Notes: generated by a model not told the origin, from the sequence alone. A stretch of DNA of 64,000 nucleotides from Streptomyces sp. AC512_CC834 (GCF_019049325.1 NZ_JAGMUO010000120.1:124218-188217), one strand, 5' to 3'. Numbered from the stretch's first letter, positions 52,814 through 61,681 are shown. Program-made: numbers and translations.

Positions 52814-53580
52814 CGGGCCGTCGCCTCCTCCCACTGCCGCTGGAGCCGGTTCATGCCGTGCAGCCAGCGGTCGGGCTCGGCGGCCCGCGCCTGGTAGTAC
52901 TCGGCGACCTCGGGGTGCGGCAGGATCAGGAAGCGGTCCTCCTCGATGCCCTTGAAGAGGGCGTCCGCGACGTCCCCCGGCTCGATCGCGGTGGGCCGGA
53001 GCACCAGGTCGCCGGCGCTGCCGGTGGCGGCCAGCATGTCGGTGCGCACGCCCTGCGGGCAGATGGCGTGGACCTTGATCCCGCGGTGGCGGTACGTCAG
53101 GGACAGCCACTCGGCGAAGGCGTACGCGCCGTGCTTGGTCACGCTGTAGGGCGCGGCGCCGATCATGGTGAGCAGTCCGGCGGCCGAGACGGTGGAGACG
53201 AAGCGTCCGCTGCCGCGCTCCAGCCAGTCGGGGATCAGTTCGTGGGCCGCCCGCACGTGGGCCATGACGTTGACGTCCCAGGCCAGCGCCCAGACGGATT
53301 CCTCCGCGGCCTGCGAGCCCCCGGAGCCGACGCCCGCGTTGGCGCAGTACACGTCGACCGTGCCGCCGAGCGCTTCGCGGGCCTCGGTGACGATCGTCGA
53401 GGCGTCGCCGGGGACCGCGATGCCGCCGATCTCGTCGGCGACGGCCTCGGCCCGGCCGGCGTCCAGGTCGTTGACGACGACCCGGGCGCCCTCGGCGGCG
53501 AAGCGGCGGGCCAGCGCGGCGCCGATGCCGCCTCCCGCCCCGGTGACGACGACTCCGGCATCCTGCACGGCTTCCACCAT
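52810..53580 (-). CDS. SDR oxidoreductase
   Basis: 256 residues. The cofactor motif TGAGGGIGAALA (about 13-24), NAG (ANAGVG), and active-site STVSAAGLL with YSVTKHG. It could be the ketoacyl-CoA/hydroxyacyl-CoA reductase of the cluster. AAGGAG precedes the ATG at 53580. It is the first gene of SDR-ligase-TetR and diverges from namZ. Confidence 0.92.
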   Translation of the reverse strand: MVEAVQDAGVVVTGAGGGIGAALARRFAAEGARVVVNDLDAGRAEAVADEIGGIAVPGDASTIVTEAREALGGTVDVYCANAGVGSGGSQAAEESVWALAWDVNVMAHVRAAHELIPDWLERGSGRFVSTVSAAGLLTMIGAAPYSVTKHGAYAFAEWLSLTYRHRGIKVHAICPQGVRTDMLAATGSAGDLVLRPTAIEPGDVADALFKGIEEDRFLILPHPEVAEYYQARAAEPDRWLHGMNRLQRQWEEATAR

Positions 53581-53654
53581 CGGTCTCCTTCGACACGGTT
53601 CGGCACGGCTCGGGCACGGCGCGGGCAAGGCTCGCTCCCCGTTGCAAGCGCCAG

Positions 53655-53670
53655 ACTAACCAGTCGGTAT
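53655..53670 (-). promoter_or_regulatory. Second copy of the ATACCGACTGGT operator
   Basis: The minus strand reads ATACCGACTGGTTAGT. Twelve bases match the site at 48126. It lies 75 bases upstream of the SDR start. Confidence 0.6.
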
Positions 53671-53774
53671 GTGCGACGGAAGAGGCGAACCGCGGTCTAC
53701 TCCATTCCGCCCGGCCCGGGGCGCGGGTTAGCGTGCGTGCGCATGACACCCGCCGCGATCACGGAGGTCACCGC

Positions 53775-55046
53775 ATGACGCTGTCCAGACGGAACCTGCT
53801 CGCCACGACGGCCGCGGTGGCGGCCGGCACCACCGCCGCCGCATCGGCGGGCACGGCACAGGCGGCACCCGCGGGGCACGGGGGCCACGGGGGCCGCCAC
53901 CGGCTGCGCACCGGCTTCGAGCGTCTCGCCGACGGCGGCTACGCCCCGCTCGACGGGCAGAAGGTCGGCGTCGTCACCAATCCGACCGGCATCACCCGCG
54001 ACGTACGCCACATCGTCGACGTCATGCACGCCGACGACCGCGTGGACCTGACCGCCGTCTTCGGCCCCGAGCACGGCTTCCGCGGCACCGCGCAGGCGGG
54101 CGGCTCCGAGGGCCGCTACGACGACCCCGCGACCGGGCTGCCGGTCTACGACACGTACCTGAAGAGCGGGCAGCCGCTCGCGGACGTGTTCACGGCGTCC
54201 GGCGTGGACACCGTCGTCTTCGACATCCAGGACGTCGGAGCGCGCTTCTACACGTACATCTGGACGCTGTTCGACTGCATGGAGGCGGCCTCGCTCGCGG
54301 GCAAGCGCTTCGTGGTCCTGGACCGGCCGAACCCGGTGACCGGGCGGGCGTCACTCGGTCCGATCCTGCACAAGGAGTTCGCGACCTTCGTCGGCCGGCA
54401 GCCGATCGCGCAGGCGCACGGCATGACGGTCGCCGAGCTGGCGCTGCTCTTCAACGGCGAGTTCCTTCAGTCGCCGGTGCCGCTGGAGACAGTGACGATG
54501 ACGGGCTGGAGGCGCTCGGAGTTCTACGACGCCTCGGGACTGCCCTGGGTGCCGCCGAGCCCGAACATGCCGACGCCGGAGTGCGCGCTGGTGTACTCGG
54601 GGACCTGCCTCTTCGAGGGCACGAACCTCTCCGAGGGCCGTGGCACCACCCGCCCGTTCGAACTGCTCGGCGCCGAGGGCATCGACGGGAGCTGGGCCGC
54701 CGCCGCGAACGAGCTCCGCCTGCCTGGCGTGCGCTTCAGGGAGGCGTACTTCGCGCCCACCTTCTCCAAGTTCCAGGGCAAGACCGTCGGCGGTGTGCAG
54801 CTCCACGTGCACGACCGGGCCGCCTTCGATCCGGTGCGCACCGGCATCGCCCTCCTGGTGACCGCGCGGCGGACCTGGGACGGCTTCGCCTGGCGGTCGG
54901 ACAACTGGATCGACAAGCTCACCGGCTCCACGCAGGTGCGCACGATGATCGACGCGGGCGCGGACACCGACGCGGTGGTGGACGGCTGGGAGAGGGAACT
55001 GGCGGCGTTCCGAAGGACGCGCCGCCAGTACCTGCTCTACCGCTGA
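53775..55046 (+). CDS. NamZ-family (DUF1343) exo-beta-N-acetylmuramidase, secreted
   Basis: 423 residues. A Tat-type signal SRRNLLATTAAVAAG precedes a cleavage region near AQAAPAG. The DUF1343 core has VGVVTNPTGITRD, FGPEHGFRG and FDIQDVGARFYTY. Characterised family members release N-acetylmuramic acid from peptidoglycan fragments. It is convergent with the acylase gene, only 16 bases apart. Confidence 0.92.
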   Translation: MTLSRRNLLATTAAVAAGTTAAASAGTAQAAPAGHGGHGGRHRLRTGFERLADGGYAPLDGQKVGVVTNPTGITRDVRHIVDVMHADDRVDLTAVFGPEHGFRGTAQAGGSEGRYDDPATGLPVYDTYLKSGQPLADVFTASGVDTVVFDIQDVGARFYTYIWTLFDCMEAASLAGKRFVVLDRPNPVTGRASLGPILHKEFATFVGRQPIAQAHGMTVAELALLFNGEFLQSPVPLETVTMTGWRRSEFYDASGLPWVPPSPNMPTPECALVYSGTCLFEGTNLSEGRGTTRPFELLGAEGIDGSWAAAANELRLPGVRFREAYFAPTFSKFQGKTVGGVQLHVHDRAAFDPVRTGIALLVTARRTWDGFAWRSDNWIDKLTGSTQVRTMIDAGADTDAVVDGWERELAAFRRTRRQYLLYR

Positions 55047-55062
55047 TCCCGCTGTCGGTGGG

Positions 55063-57882
55063 TCACCTGTGGGACGTGAACTCCACGACCTGCTGATAGG
55101 TCGGCCGGTTCTGCCAGCTAATGCCGCCGTGCTTGATGCCGCCGAGGGTGCGGTGGATCACCGAGTCGGCGCACCACTGGTCCCCGGCCGAGCAACTGTC
55201 GTCGCCGGGATAGACCTGGGCGGCCGTGCGGCCCGCCGCCTCCTTGAGGGTGGAGACCAGGGTGTCCCGGCAGGCGGCGAGGTCGCCGTCGCCGCAGTAC
55301 GCGCGCGCCAGCGGGCCCTTGACGGGCTCGCCGAGCACGGCCCGGATGTCCTTGTCGACATAGCTCCACCAGCCGTACTGGAAGGCGCTGCCGGCGTGGG
55401 CGCCGGTCGGGCCGTGGGCGGCGGACGGGGACTCGTCGACGGGCAGGTTGCGGGTGAAGGCGGTGTACAGGTCGCTGCCGAGGCCGGGTTCGAACTCGGC
55501 CTTCACCAGCAGCGGCCACCAGGCGTCCAGGGTGCGGATCGCGTCGGCGTGGGCGTACTTCTTGGAGCCCGCCGAGGTCTCCGTGCGCAGGCCGCCCGCG
55601 GACAGCCACGCCTTGAGCCGGTCCACGGCCGTCATGGCCGCCGGGTCGGTCACCGGCGCGGAGTCGATCACCTTCAGCAGGTCGGGCACGACGTCCTCGG
55701 CCCGCAGGTCGGCGAGGCCCGCCTCGGCCATGGCCTTGACCAGCGCGGTGCGGGTGACGCCGCCGTCGGCGACCAGCCTCTTCACGCGGTCGTCGAGGAG
55801 GTTGCCGCGGTGGACGGAGCCGTTGCCCCAGGACGCGGCCGGGTAGTCCTTGGCCTGCTTGTTGTTCCAGGAGACGTAGTAGCCCTGGTCGACCGACTGC
55901 GGGTGGGCGGACGCGGCGGTGTACCGGGCGGTGTTGTCGGCCGGGTCCCAGCCCTGCCACTCGTATGCCTGCCGGGCCCAGACCGGGAACTCGGCGTCGA
56001 CGTCGTCCGCGCGCACCGGGTTGTCGCCGCTGTTGTAGTACGCGGTGTGTTCGGAGTCGGCGTAGAACCAGTTGAACGTGTAGTTGATGTGCTGGACGGC
56101 GCTCTGGAAGCGCTCGGGGCCGTTGACGTAGTCCGGATCGTTCAGCATCTGGAAGCCGATGATGGAGTCGGCCTCGTGGAGGTACGAGGAGCGCAGGGTG
56201 GTGTAGGCGACCTTCTTGCCGCCGACCGTGGCGCGGTACTCGACCGGGCCGTACTTGGTGCGCCAGACGCGCATCGTGTAGGAGCCGGCCGCGGTGGAGT
56301 CGGCGACGGTCGGCTTCCAGGCGTTGTGGCGTTCGACCTTCTCCATCGGCGTGCAGGTGCCGCGGTAGAGGTAGTGGTGGTCGTCCTGGCACAGCTCGAC
56401 CGCGTAGGTGTCGATGATGTCCTGGCCGGAGGTGGTGGCGCTCCAGGCGTAGTCCTGGCCGCGGCCGAGTTCGACGTACATGCTCAGGCCCGCGAAGGAG
56501 GCGCCGCGGGCGCTGATGCCGGGGCCCTGGATCTCCTGGAGCATGAGGAGCTGCGGCGCGAAGTAGCCGGTCTGCGGTCCGAATACGGCGACCGGGTGGC
56601 CGCTCGCGGTGTGCTCCCCGCTGACGACGAGGGCGTTGGACATGCCTCGCCGGGCCGATGTCATGGCCGTCTTCGCGGCGGTGGTGGAGGCGCCGGTCGC
56701 GCTCGCCGCGGCGGCGCTGCCCGTACGGTCGTACACCAGCGGCTCCGCCTCGAGGGACCCGGCGTCGGGCAGGGCGCGGCCCTGCGGGTCGTCCGGCGTG
56801 GGCAGGTACGGGAAGCTGCCGTCGTGCTGGGTGAGGACGGCCTCGGGGTCGTTGCGCTGGCGGAAGGACTCCCAGACCTTGGTGCCCTCGGCGACGCCGT
56901 ACTTCTCCTGGGCGGCGAGGAGGGAGAGCGCGTTGTTGACCTCGCCGCCGCCCCCGGCGCCGAAGAGGGAGCCGATGACGGAGGCCAGCGCGATCAGGTC
57001 GGTGCGCTTGAAGTGCTCGATGGTGCCGGCGTTGGTGATGGCGTCCTTGTGGCCGGTCAGGACGTACTCGCCGGGGAAGTAGCGGCCCTTGTCGGAGGCG
57101 TCGATGTAGGCGTTGACGCCGGCGACGTAGGCGTCCACGTCGGCCAGGGCCAGCTCGCCGCGCTCACCTGCCTTGGCGGCGGCGCTCTCTATCTGCGCCT
57201 CGAGGTCGGCCTCGGTGTACGGGGCACTGCGCCAGAACTGCTGTTCCAGTCCCTGGTTTGCGGGGGCGCCGCCGGCGAAGGGGGTCAACTGACCCCGTCC
57301 GACGTGCCGGAAGAGGTCCATCAGCCACAGCCGGTCCCGGGCCGCCGCGTAGCCGGCGCCGAACTCGGTGCCGTAGCGGGTGGTGCCGGTGATGTGCGGC
57401 ACACCGGTCTTCTTGTCGCGGACGATGGTCACGTCGTCGCGGCCGGCGGGGCGGACGGTGGAGGCGACCTGTCCGTCGGGGACGCCGAAGGAGGCGTCGT
57501 TGAAGAAGTCGTTGATCTTGTCGTTGGTGAGGGTGGAGTAGCCGGTGGCGAGGTCCGCGTAGGGGCCGAGCTGGTCCTCGGCGTGCGCGGGCTGGGTGCC
57601 GAAGGCCTGGTTGAGCAGGATCTGGGCGAGGGTGGCGTTGCCGTTCTGGCCGGGCGGCAGGATGTCGGAACACTGCCCTCCGCAGTGGTCGTTGGCCGCC
57701 GCCGCGGTGGCCGTGACCTCGGCGGTGTCTTCGGCGGTGTCTTCGCCGGCGGCCATCGCCGGGGAAAGCGGTGACAAAAGGCCGGCAATGAGGGCGCATA
57801 CGGATGCGGACTTCAGGAACCCGTGGAAGCCGCGGGGAGTTCTCAGTCTGTCGAGGGCGTTGCGTGGGGTGCGCCGTTGCAT
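55063..57882 (-). CDS. Penicillin-acylase-family Ntn hydrolase, secreted
   Basis: 939 residues. A signal peptide (about 1-44, ending PAMAAG) is followed by the alpha subunit, a spacer, and a beta subunit starting at Ser415 in RRGMSNALVVSGEHTASGHP, the N-terminal nucleophile freed by autoproteolysis. This matches acylases of penicillin, cyclic lipopeptides or acyl-homoserine lactones. The substrate is open. GGGAGGAGC precedes the ATG. Confidence 0.93.
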   Translation of the reverse strand: MQRRTPRNALDRLRTPRGFHGFLKSASVCALIAGLLSPLSPAMAAGEDTAEDTAEVTATAAAANDHCGGQCSDILPPGQNGNATLAQILLNQAFGTQPAHAEDQLGPYADLATGYSTLTNDKINDFFNDASFGVPDGQVASTVRPAGRDDVTIVRDKKTGVPHITGTTRYGTEFGAGYAAARDRLWLMDLFRHVGRGQLTPFAGGAPANQGLEQQFWRSAPYTEADLEAQIESAAAKAGERGELALADVDAYVAGVNAYIDASDKGRYFPGEYVLTGHKDAITNAGTIEHFKRTDLIALASVIGSLFGAGGGGEVNNALSLLAAQEKYGVAEGTKVWESFRQRNDPEAVLTQHDGSFPYLPTPDDPQGRALPDAGSLEAEPLVYDRTGSAAAASATGASTTAAKTAMTSARRGMSNALVVSGEHTASGHPVAVFGPQTGYFAPQLLMLQEIQGPGISARGASFAGLSMYVELGRGQDYAWSATTSGQDIIDTYAVELCQDDHHYLYRGTCTPMEKVERHNAWKPTVADSTAAGSYTMRVWRTKYGPVEYRATVGGKKVAYTTLRSSYLHEADSIIGFQMLNDPDYVNGPERFQSAVQHINYTFNWFYADSEHTAYYNSGDNPVRADDVDAEFPVWARQAYEWQGWDPADNTARYTAASAHPQSVDQGYYVSWNNKQAKDYPAASWGNGSVHRGNLLDDRVKRLVADGGVTRTALVKAMAEAGLADLRAEDVVPDLLKVIDSAPVTDPAAMTAVDRLKAWLSAGGLRTETSAGSKKYAHADAIRTLDAWWPLLVKAEFEPGLGSDLYTAFTRNLPVDESPSAAHGPTGAHAGSAFQYGWWSYVDKDIRAVLGEPVKGPLARAYCGDGDLAACRDTLVSTLKEAAGRTAAQVYPGDDSCSAGDQWCADSVIHRTLGGIKHGGISWQNRPTYQQVVEFTSHR

Positions 57883-58032
57883 GGCAGCTCCTCCCGACGG
57901 GGGTGTGGCGGGACGTTACCGCCGGTATCCCCGAGTTGGAAGATGAACATGCGTCACTTTTTGGAACGGGTGGATCGGCTTATGGCGGGCATCGGAAATC
58001 GGATGGAGCCGAATCGCCTGTCGATACGTCTA

Positions 58033-58061
58033 TTCGGCGACGTCTGTACGACGACGCCGAA
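58033..58061 (+). other. Hairpin upstream of the zinc-ribbon hypothetical gene
   Basis: TTCGGCG/CGCCGAA arms plus an inner 4-bp stem lie 43 bases before the next start. A 40-codon open frame (57943-58065) also crosses here, but it lacks a good ribosome site. Confidence 0.4.
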
Positions 58062-58103
58062 GTGACCCGAGTACAGGTGCAGGTGTGACGGAGGTGCAGG
58101 GCG

Positions 58104-58706
58104 ATGGCCGGTTTCCGAAGTCTGGCGAGACAGGTCCGCGATCCACGGTGCGACCTGGCGCTGCGGCGCTATTCGCTGCGCAAGTGCCTTGAGCGTTTTG
58201 CCCCTTATGGGCACAGGGCGACCTGGGACCATCTCTGCTCCCGGGCCGGGTTCGGTCCCGAGGACCGCTCCCCCGACCCAGCGCGGCTCGTGGCCGCACT
58301 GGAGGAGCTGGAGGAGGCGCGTTCGGTGTGGCTGGCCTACGAGGTCGAGTTCGCCGAGCGGCGCAGGAAGGAGAAGCACGACGGGCTGCGCAGTCCGGGC
58401 AGTGTGGACGACTGGCACCGGCTGACCTGGGGCGGTTTCGGTGTGGCCTGGTGCGACGACCCCCGGGTCCATCCCGACGGACCGCTGGCGGAGGTGCTGC
58501 GCCGGCTGATCTCGGCGCTCGAGCGTGAACCGGGGTCCGTGTGCCCGGTGTGCGACGGGGAGCGCCTCGTCTGGACGTACGACCTGGACCACGAACCCTC
58601 GACGGGCCCCGTCTGCGCGGACTGCGGAATCCTCGTGCCGCGGCCCGTTCTCACCCCCGACGCGCCGGTGGACGCCCGGCGGAGCCGGTTGCTGATGACG
58701 GCGTAG
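58104..58706 (+). CDS. Hypothetical protein with C-terminal zinc ribbon
   Basis: 200 residues, helical and Arg/Glu-rich. The C-terminus has CPVC (about 149-152) and CADC (about 173-176), which would bind zinc. GGAGG precedes the ATG. I do not recognise the family. It is followed 60 bases later by the BKACE gene on the same strand. Confidence 0.75.
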   Translation: MAGFRSLARQVRDPRCDLALRRYSLRKCLERFAPYGHRATWDHLCSRAGFGPEDRSPDPARLVAALEELEEARSVWLAYEVEFAERRRKEKHDGLRSPGSVDDWHRLTWGGFGVAWCDDPRVHPDGPLAEVLRRLISALEREPGSVCPVCDGERLVWTYDLDHEPSTGPVCADCGILVPRPVLTPDAPVDARRSRLLMTA

Positions 58707-58766
58707 CGCACCGCGGGGTGCCATGAGCCGGCGGGTGTTGTCAGTGGGGCCCGGCACCATGGGGGG

Positions 58767-59522
58767 ATGGTGCAACTGTGTGTGAACGGGGCCCGCGGGG
58801 CCGTCGACGGTGCGGTGGTGCCGCTGTCGCCGGAGGCGCTCGCCGACTCAGTGGCCGCAGCGGTCGCCGCCGGGGCCACGGACGTCCACGTCCACCCGAA
58901 GACACCGTGCGGACAGGACACGTTGTCGCCGCGCGTGCTCGCCGCCACGCTGGAGGCGATACGGGCACGGGTGCCGACGTCGGTGCCGGTCGGCGTCACG
59001 ACGGGCGCCTGGGCCGAGCCCGACCCGGCCGCCCGGATGGCCCGGGTACGGAGCTGGTCGGTGCTGCCCGACCACGCGTCGGTCAACTGGCACGAGCCGG
59101 GCGCCGAGCAGCTCGCCGCCGCACTGATGGAGCGCGGAGTGGGTGTCGAGGCCGGCGTCTGGTCCGGCACGGACGGGGCGGACCTGTTCCTGCGCTCACC
59201 GCTCGGGCCCCGGGTGCTGCGGGTTCTGGCGGAGGTCACGGACACCACCCCGGCGTCCGCTCCCGACTCGGCGCGCACCCTGCTCACCGCTCTCGGCACA
59301 GCCCACGGCCGCCCTGTCCTGCTCCACGGCGAGGACGCCGGCACCTGGCCGGTCCTGCGCCTGGCCGGCCGGCTGGGCCTGCCGACCCGCATCGGCCTGG
59401 AGGACACCCTGCTCCTGCCGGACGACCGCCACGCCACCTCCAACGCCGAACTGGTCGACGCGGGCATACGGGAGTGGACCTCGGCGCGGCGGGAGACGGG
59501 GCGTGGTCCGGTGGGGGGGTGA
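58767..59522 (+). CDS. BKACE (beta-keto acid cleavage enzyme, DUF849) family protein
   Basis: 251 residues, TIM-barrel. The metal-binding HVHPK lies at about residues 41-45, with VGVTTGAW and LPTRIGLEDTLLLPD later. BKACE enzymes cleave beta-keto acids with acetyl-CoA. This protein is a little shorter than typical members. CACCAT sits six bases before ATG, so a leaderless start is possible. Confidence 0.85.
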   Translation: MVQLCVNGARGAVDGAVVPLSPEALADSVAAAVAAGATDVHVHPKTPCGQDTLSPRVLAATLEAIRARVPTSVPVGVTTGAWAEPDPAARMARVRSWSVLPDHASVNWHEPGAEQLAAALMERGVGVEAGVWSGTDGADLFLRSPLGPRVLRVLAEVTDTTPASAPDSARTLLTALGTAHGRPVLLHGEDAGTWPVLRLAGRLGLPTRIGLEDTLLLPDDRHATSNAELVDAGIREWTSARRETGRGPVGG

Positions 59523-59875
59523 ACGAGTGACCTCGACCCGACAAAACGGGACGAGACGGGACGGGAGATGACTCGGCGGGGCGGGACGCGACGGGGCGCG
59601 CTCGGGCGGGGCCACGACCGGGCGAGACCCGGCAGGGCAGGGCAGGACGGCGCCTGGCCCGGCGCGGGCACGACGAAGCGAGACCCGGCAGGGCCCGACG
59701 GGTGCGACCCGGCGGGGGCGCAACGGACCGGGACCCGGCGCGTGCACCACGGGTGTGTGCCCGAGACCCGGCAGACACACGACCTGGCCGAGACCCGGCA
59801 ACAGCACGACGGGTGACCCGGCGCGGCGGGACGGAGCGGCGTCTGGGTCTGGGGCTGGGTCTGGGTGTCGGGTCG
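59523..59875. repeat. 353-bp non-coding stretch of degenerate GAGACCCGGCA repeats
   Basis: The exact 11-mer GAGACCCGGCA occurs at 59624, 59680, 59762 and 59789, amid many ACGGGACGAG/GACCCGGCG variants. I see no gene, promoter or clear hairpin. Confidence 0.8.
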
Positions 59876-60397
59876 TCAGTCGCAGCACTCCGTGTCGCGG
59901 TCGCGGGGGCGGCTCGGGCGCTGTCGGTGGTTGGTGGGCTCACGATGCTCCACCATCAGGCGCGAGCCCGCGCGGCGTTCGCCGAAGGCGTCGTCGGGGT
60001 TGGACAGGACGCAGGTGTCCAGGGACAGGCAGCCGCAGCCGATGCAGTCGGTGAGGTGGTCGCGCAGCCGGTTCAGTTGCTTGATGCGCTCGTCCAGTTC
60101 GGAGCGCCAGGACTCGGAGAGCCGGGCCCAGTCGTCCCGGGTGGGCGTGCGCCCCTCCGGCAGTTCGGCGAGGGCTTCGCGGATCGTGGCCAGCGGGATG
60201 CCGACCCGCTGCGCCGCCCGCACGAAGGCGACCCGGCGCAGCGCGTCGCGGCCGAAGCGGCGCTGGTTGCCCGAGGTGCGTCGACTGCTGATCAGGCCCT
60301 TGGCCTCGTAGAAGTGCAGGGCGGAGACGGCGGCGCCGCTGCGGGCGGCGAGCTGGCCGACCGTGAGCTCTTGGATCTTCTCGGGAATCTGAGGCAC
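59876..60397 (-). CDS. soxR: SoxR, redox-sensing MerR-family activator
   Basis: 173 residues. The MerR winged helix is LTVGQLAARSGAAVSALHFYEAKGLISSRR, followed by a dimerisation helix and the [2Fe-2S] motif CIGCGCLSLDTC (C-x2-C-x-C-x5-C). In Streptomyces, SoxR responds to redox-active antibiotics and controls export and detoxification genes. GTG 60397 is used: the conserved start is near QIPEKIQELTVGQL, and TAGGGT ends seven bases before it. Confidence 0.93.
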   Translation of the reverse strand: MPQIPEKIQELTVGQLAARSGAAVSALHFYEAKGLISSRRTSGNQRRFGRDALRRVAFVRAAQRVGIPLATIREALAELPEGRTPTRDDWARLSESWRSELDERIKQLNRLRDHLTDCIGCGCLSLDTCVLSNPDDAFGERRAGSRLMVEHREPTNHRQRPSRPRDRDTECCD

Positions 60398-60410
60398 CTC
60401 TCGAACCCTA
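60398..60410 (-). promoter_or_regulatory. Leaderless -10 element of soxR
   Basis: TAGGGT (60410-60405), seven bases, then GTG. Confidence 0.45.
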
Positions 60411-60467
60411 CCGACCCGGCCCGGCCACTCGCCCGGTCCGTTGACATGGGCTTCGCGGGCCACCATG

Positions 60468-60486
60468 CTAAGCAGTCGCTTAGACT
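60468..60486 (+). promoter_or_regulatory. TetR operator overlapping the MaoC promoter
   Basis: CTAAGC-AGTC-GCTTAG (60468-60483) is a perfect 6-bp inverted repeat. Its right end overlaps TAGACT (60481-60486), a likely -10 for the MaoC gene. A second copy lies upstream of the TetR gene. Confidence 0.65.
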
Positions 60487-60509
60487 AGTTCAGCATGGGA
60501 GGCCGGGAC

Positions 60510-60971
60510 ATGGCAGAGCCGAGGATCTTCGCGTCCGCCGACGAGGTGAAGGCGGCGGTGGGCGAGCAACTGGGGTACACCGACTGGCTGGAGGTCGACC
60601 AGAAGCGGATCGACCTGTTCGCCGAGGCGACCGGCGACCACCAGTGGATCCACGTGGACCCGGAGAAGGCCGCCGCGGGCCCGTTCGGCACCACGATCGC
60701 GCACGGCTATCTGACCCTGTCGCTGCTCCCGCTCTTCGGACCGCAACTGATCCGGGTCGAGGGCGTGAAGATGGGCGTCAACTACGGGACCAACAAGGTC
60801 CGTTTCCCCGCCCCCGTCCCGGTCGGCTCGCGGCTGCGCGCCACGGCGGCGATCACCGGCGTCGAGGACGTCACGGGAGGCATCCAGGTGAGCATCGCCT
60901 TCGTCGTGGAACGCGAGGGCGGCGACAAGCCGGTCTGCGTCGCCGAGTCCGTCTCGCGCTACTACGTCTGA
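60510..60971 (+). CDS. MaoC-like (R)-specific enoyl-CoA hydratase
   Basis: 153 residues, hot-dog fold. The hydratase-2 motif is ATGDHQWIHVDPEKAAAGPFGTTIAHGYLTLS (about 43-74), with catalytic Asp and His. ATG 60510 is chosen because GGGAGG lies upstream. An ATG 15 bases earlier contains the ribosome site. Its end overlaps the opposite TetR gene by ten bases. Confidence 0.92.
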   Translation: MAEPRIFASADEVKAAVGEQLGYTDWLEVDQKRIDLFAEATGDHQWIHVDPEKAAAGPFGTTIAHGYLTLSLLPLFGPQLIRVEGVKMGVNYGTNKVRFPAPVPVGSRLRATAAITGVEDVTGGIQVSIAFVVEREGGDKPVCVAESVSRYYV

Positions 60972-61615
60972 GCGGCGCCGGACCCGGACGGGTCCCGCAC
61001 CCCCACCATCCTCAGCACGAGGTCGGCGTAGAGCGCGCCGACCTCGTCGGGCGTCCGGGGGCCGTTCACGTTGAACCAGCGGGCCACGTCGATGCAGAGC
61101 GACAGCACGGCGAGCGTGGTGCCCTGGAGGTCCACGACCTCGAACTCGCCCGCGGCCACGCCGTCCTCGATGATGCCGCGCACCTCGGCGTCGCACTGCC
61201 GGCGCAGCGCGACGATCTCGGCACGGGCGTCGGGCCCGAGCGCGTCCAGCTCGTACTGCACCACGCGCGCGGTGGTGCGCCGTCCGGCGTGCCACCGTAC
61301 GAAGGAACTCACCGCGTCGGCGAGCCGCTCCGCGGCGCCGCCCTCGCCCCGGGCCGCCGTCCGCAGGATGGCGAGCGCCCGGTCGTGGCCGATGCGGCTG
61401 ATGCGGTGGAGCAGCTCTTCCTTGGTCTTGTAGTGGATGTAGAGCGCGGCCGGGCTCATGCCGGCCCGTCCGGCGATGTCGCGGGTCGTGGTCGCGTGGT
61501 ACCCGCGCTCGGCGAACGCCTCCACGGCGGCGACCAGGAGTCGCCGGGCCGCGTCAGGCGTGACCTCTTCCCACGGCTCGATGTCGCCGCCCGTCGTCTC
61601 GGCCGCCGTACTCAT
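60962..61615 (-). CDS. TetR-family regulator
   Basis: 217 residues. The HTH is ATTTRDIAGRAGMSPAALYIHYKTKEELLHRI (about 41-72). It is convergent with the MaoC gene, and operator-like sequences CTNAGC-N4-GCTTAG precede both genes, so it probably represses itself and MaoC. A MITE sits at the upstream edge of its own operator. Confidence 0.9.
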   Translation of the reverse strand: MSTAAETTGGDIEPWEEVTPDAARRLLVAAVEAFAERGYHATTTRDIAGRAGMSPAALYIHYKTKEELLHRISRIGHDRALAILRTAARGEGGAAERLADAVSSFVRWHAGRRTTARVVQYELDALGPDARAEIVALRRQCDAEVRGIIEDGVAAGEFEVVDLQGTTLAVLSLCIDVARWFNVNGPRTPDEVGALYADLVLRMVGVRDPSGSGAAQT

Positions 61616-61665
61616 CGCTTGTTCGCCCCTCTCGGTGACAGGAGCACCACCATACCGCCGAAGCT

Positions 61666-61681
61666 GAGCGGGCGCTTAGGG
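61666..61681 (-). promoter_or_regulatory. TetR operator upstream of the TetR gene
   Basis: CTGAGC-GGGC-GCTTAG, one mismatch from the MaoC-side palindrome. Its final bases are the TA target and first base of the MITE. Confidence 0.6.

Noticed and set aside
55069..57774. Long open frame opposite the penicillin acylase
   Set aside because: Same antisense shadow effect. The minus-strand protein has a signal peptide and a catalytic Ser.
57943..58065. Possible 40-codon small ORF upstream of the zinc-ribbon gene
   Set aside because: Weak ribosome site and no known relative. It overlaps a hairpin. Not strong enough to call a gene.
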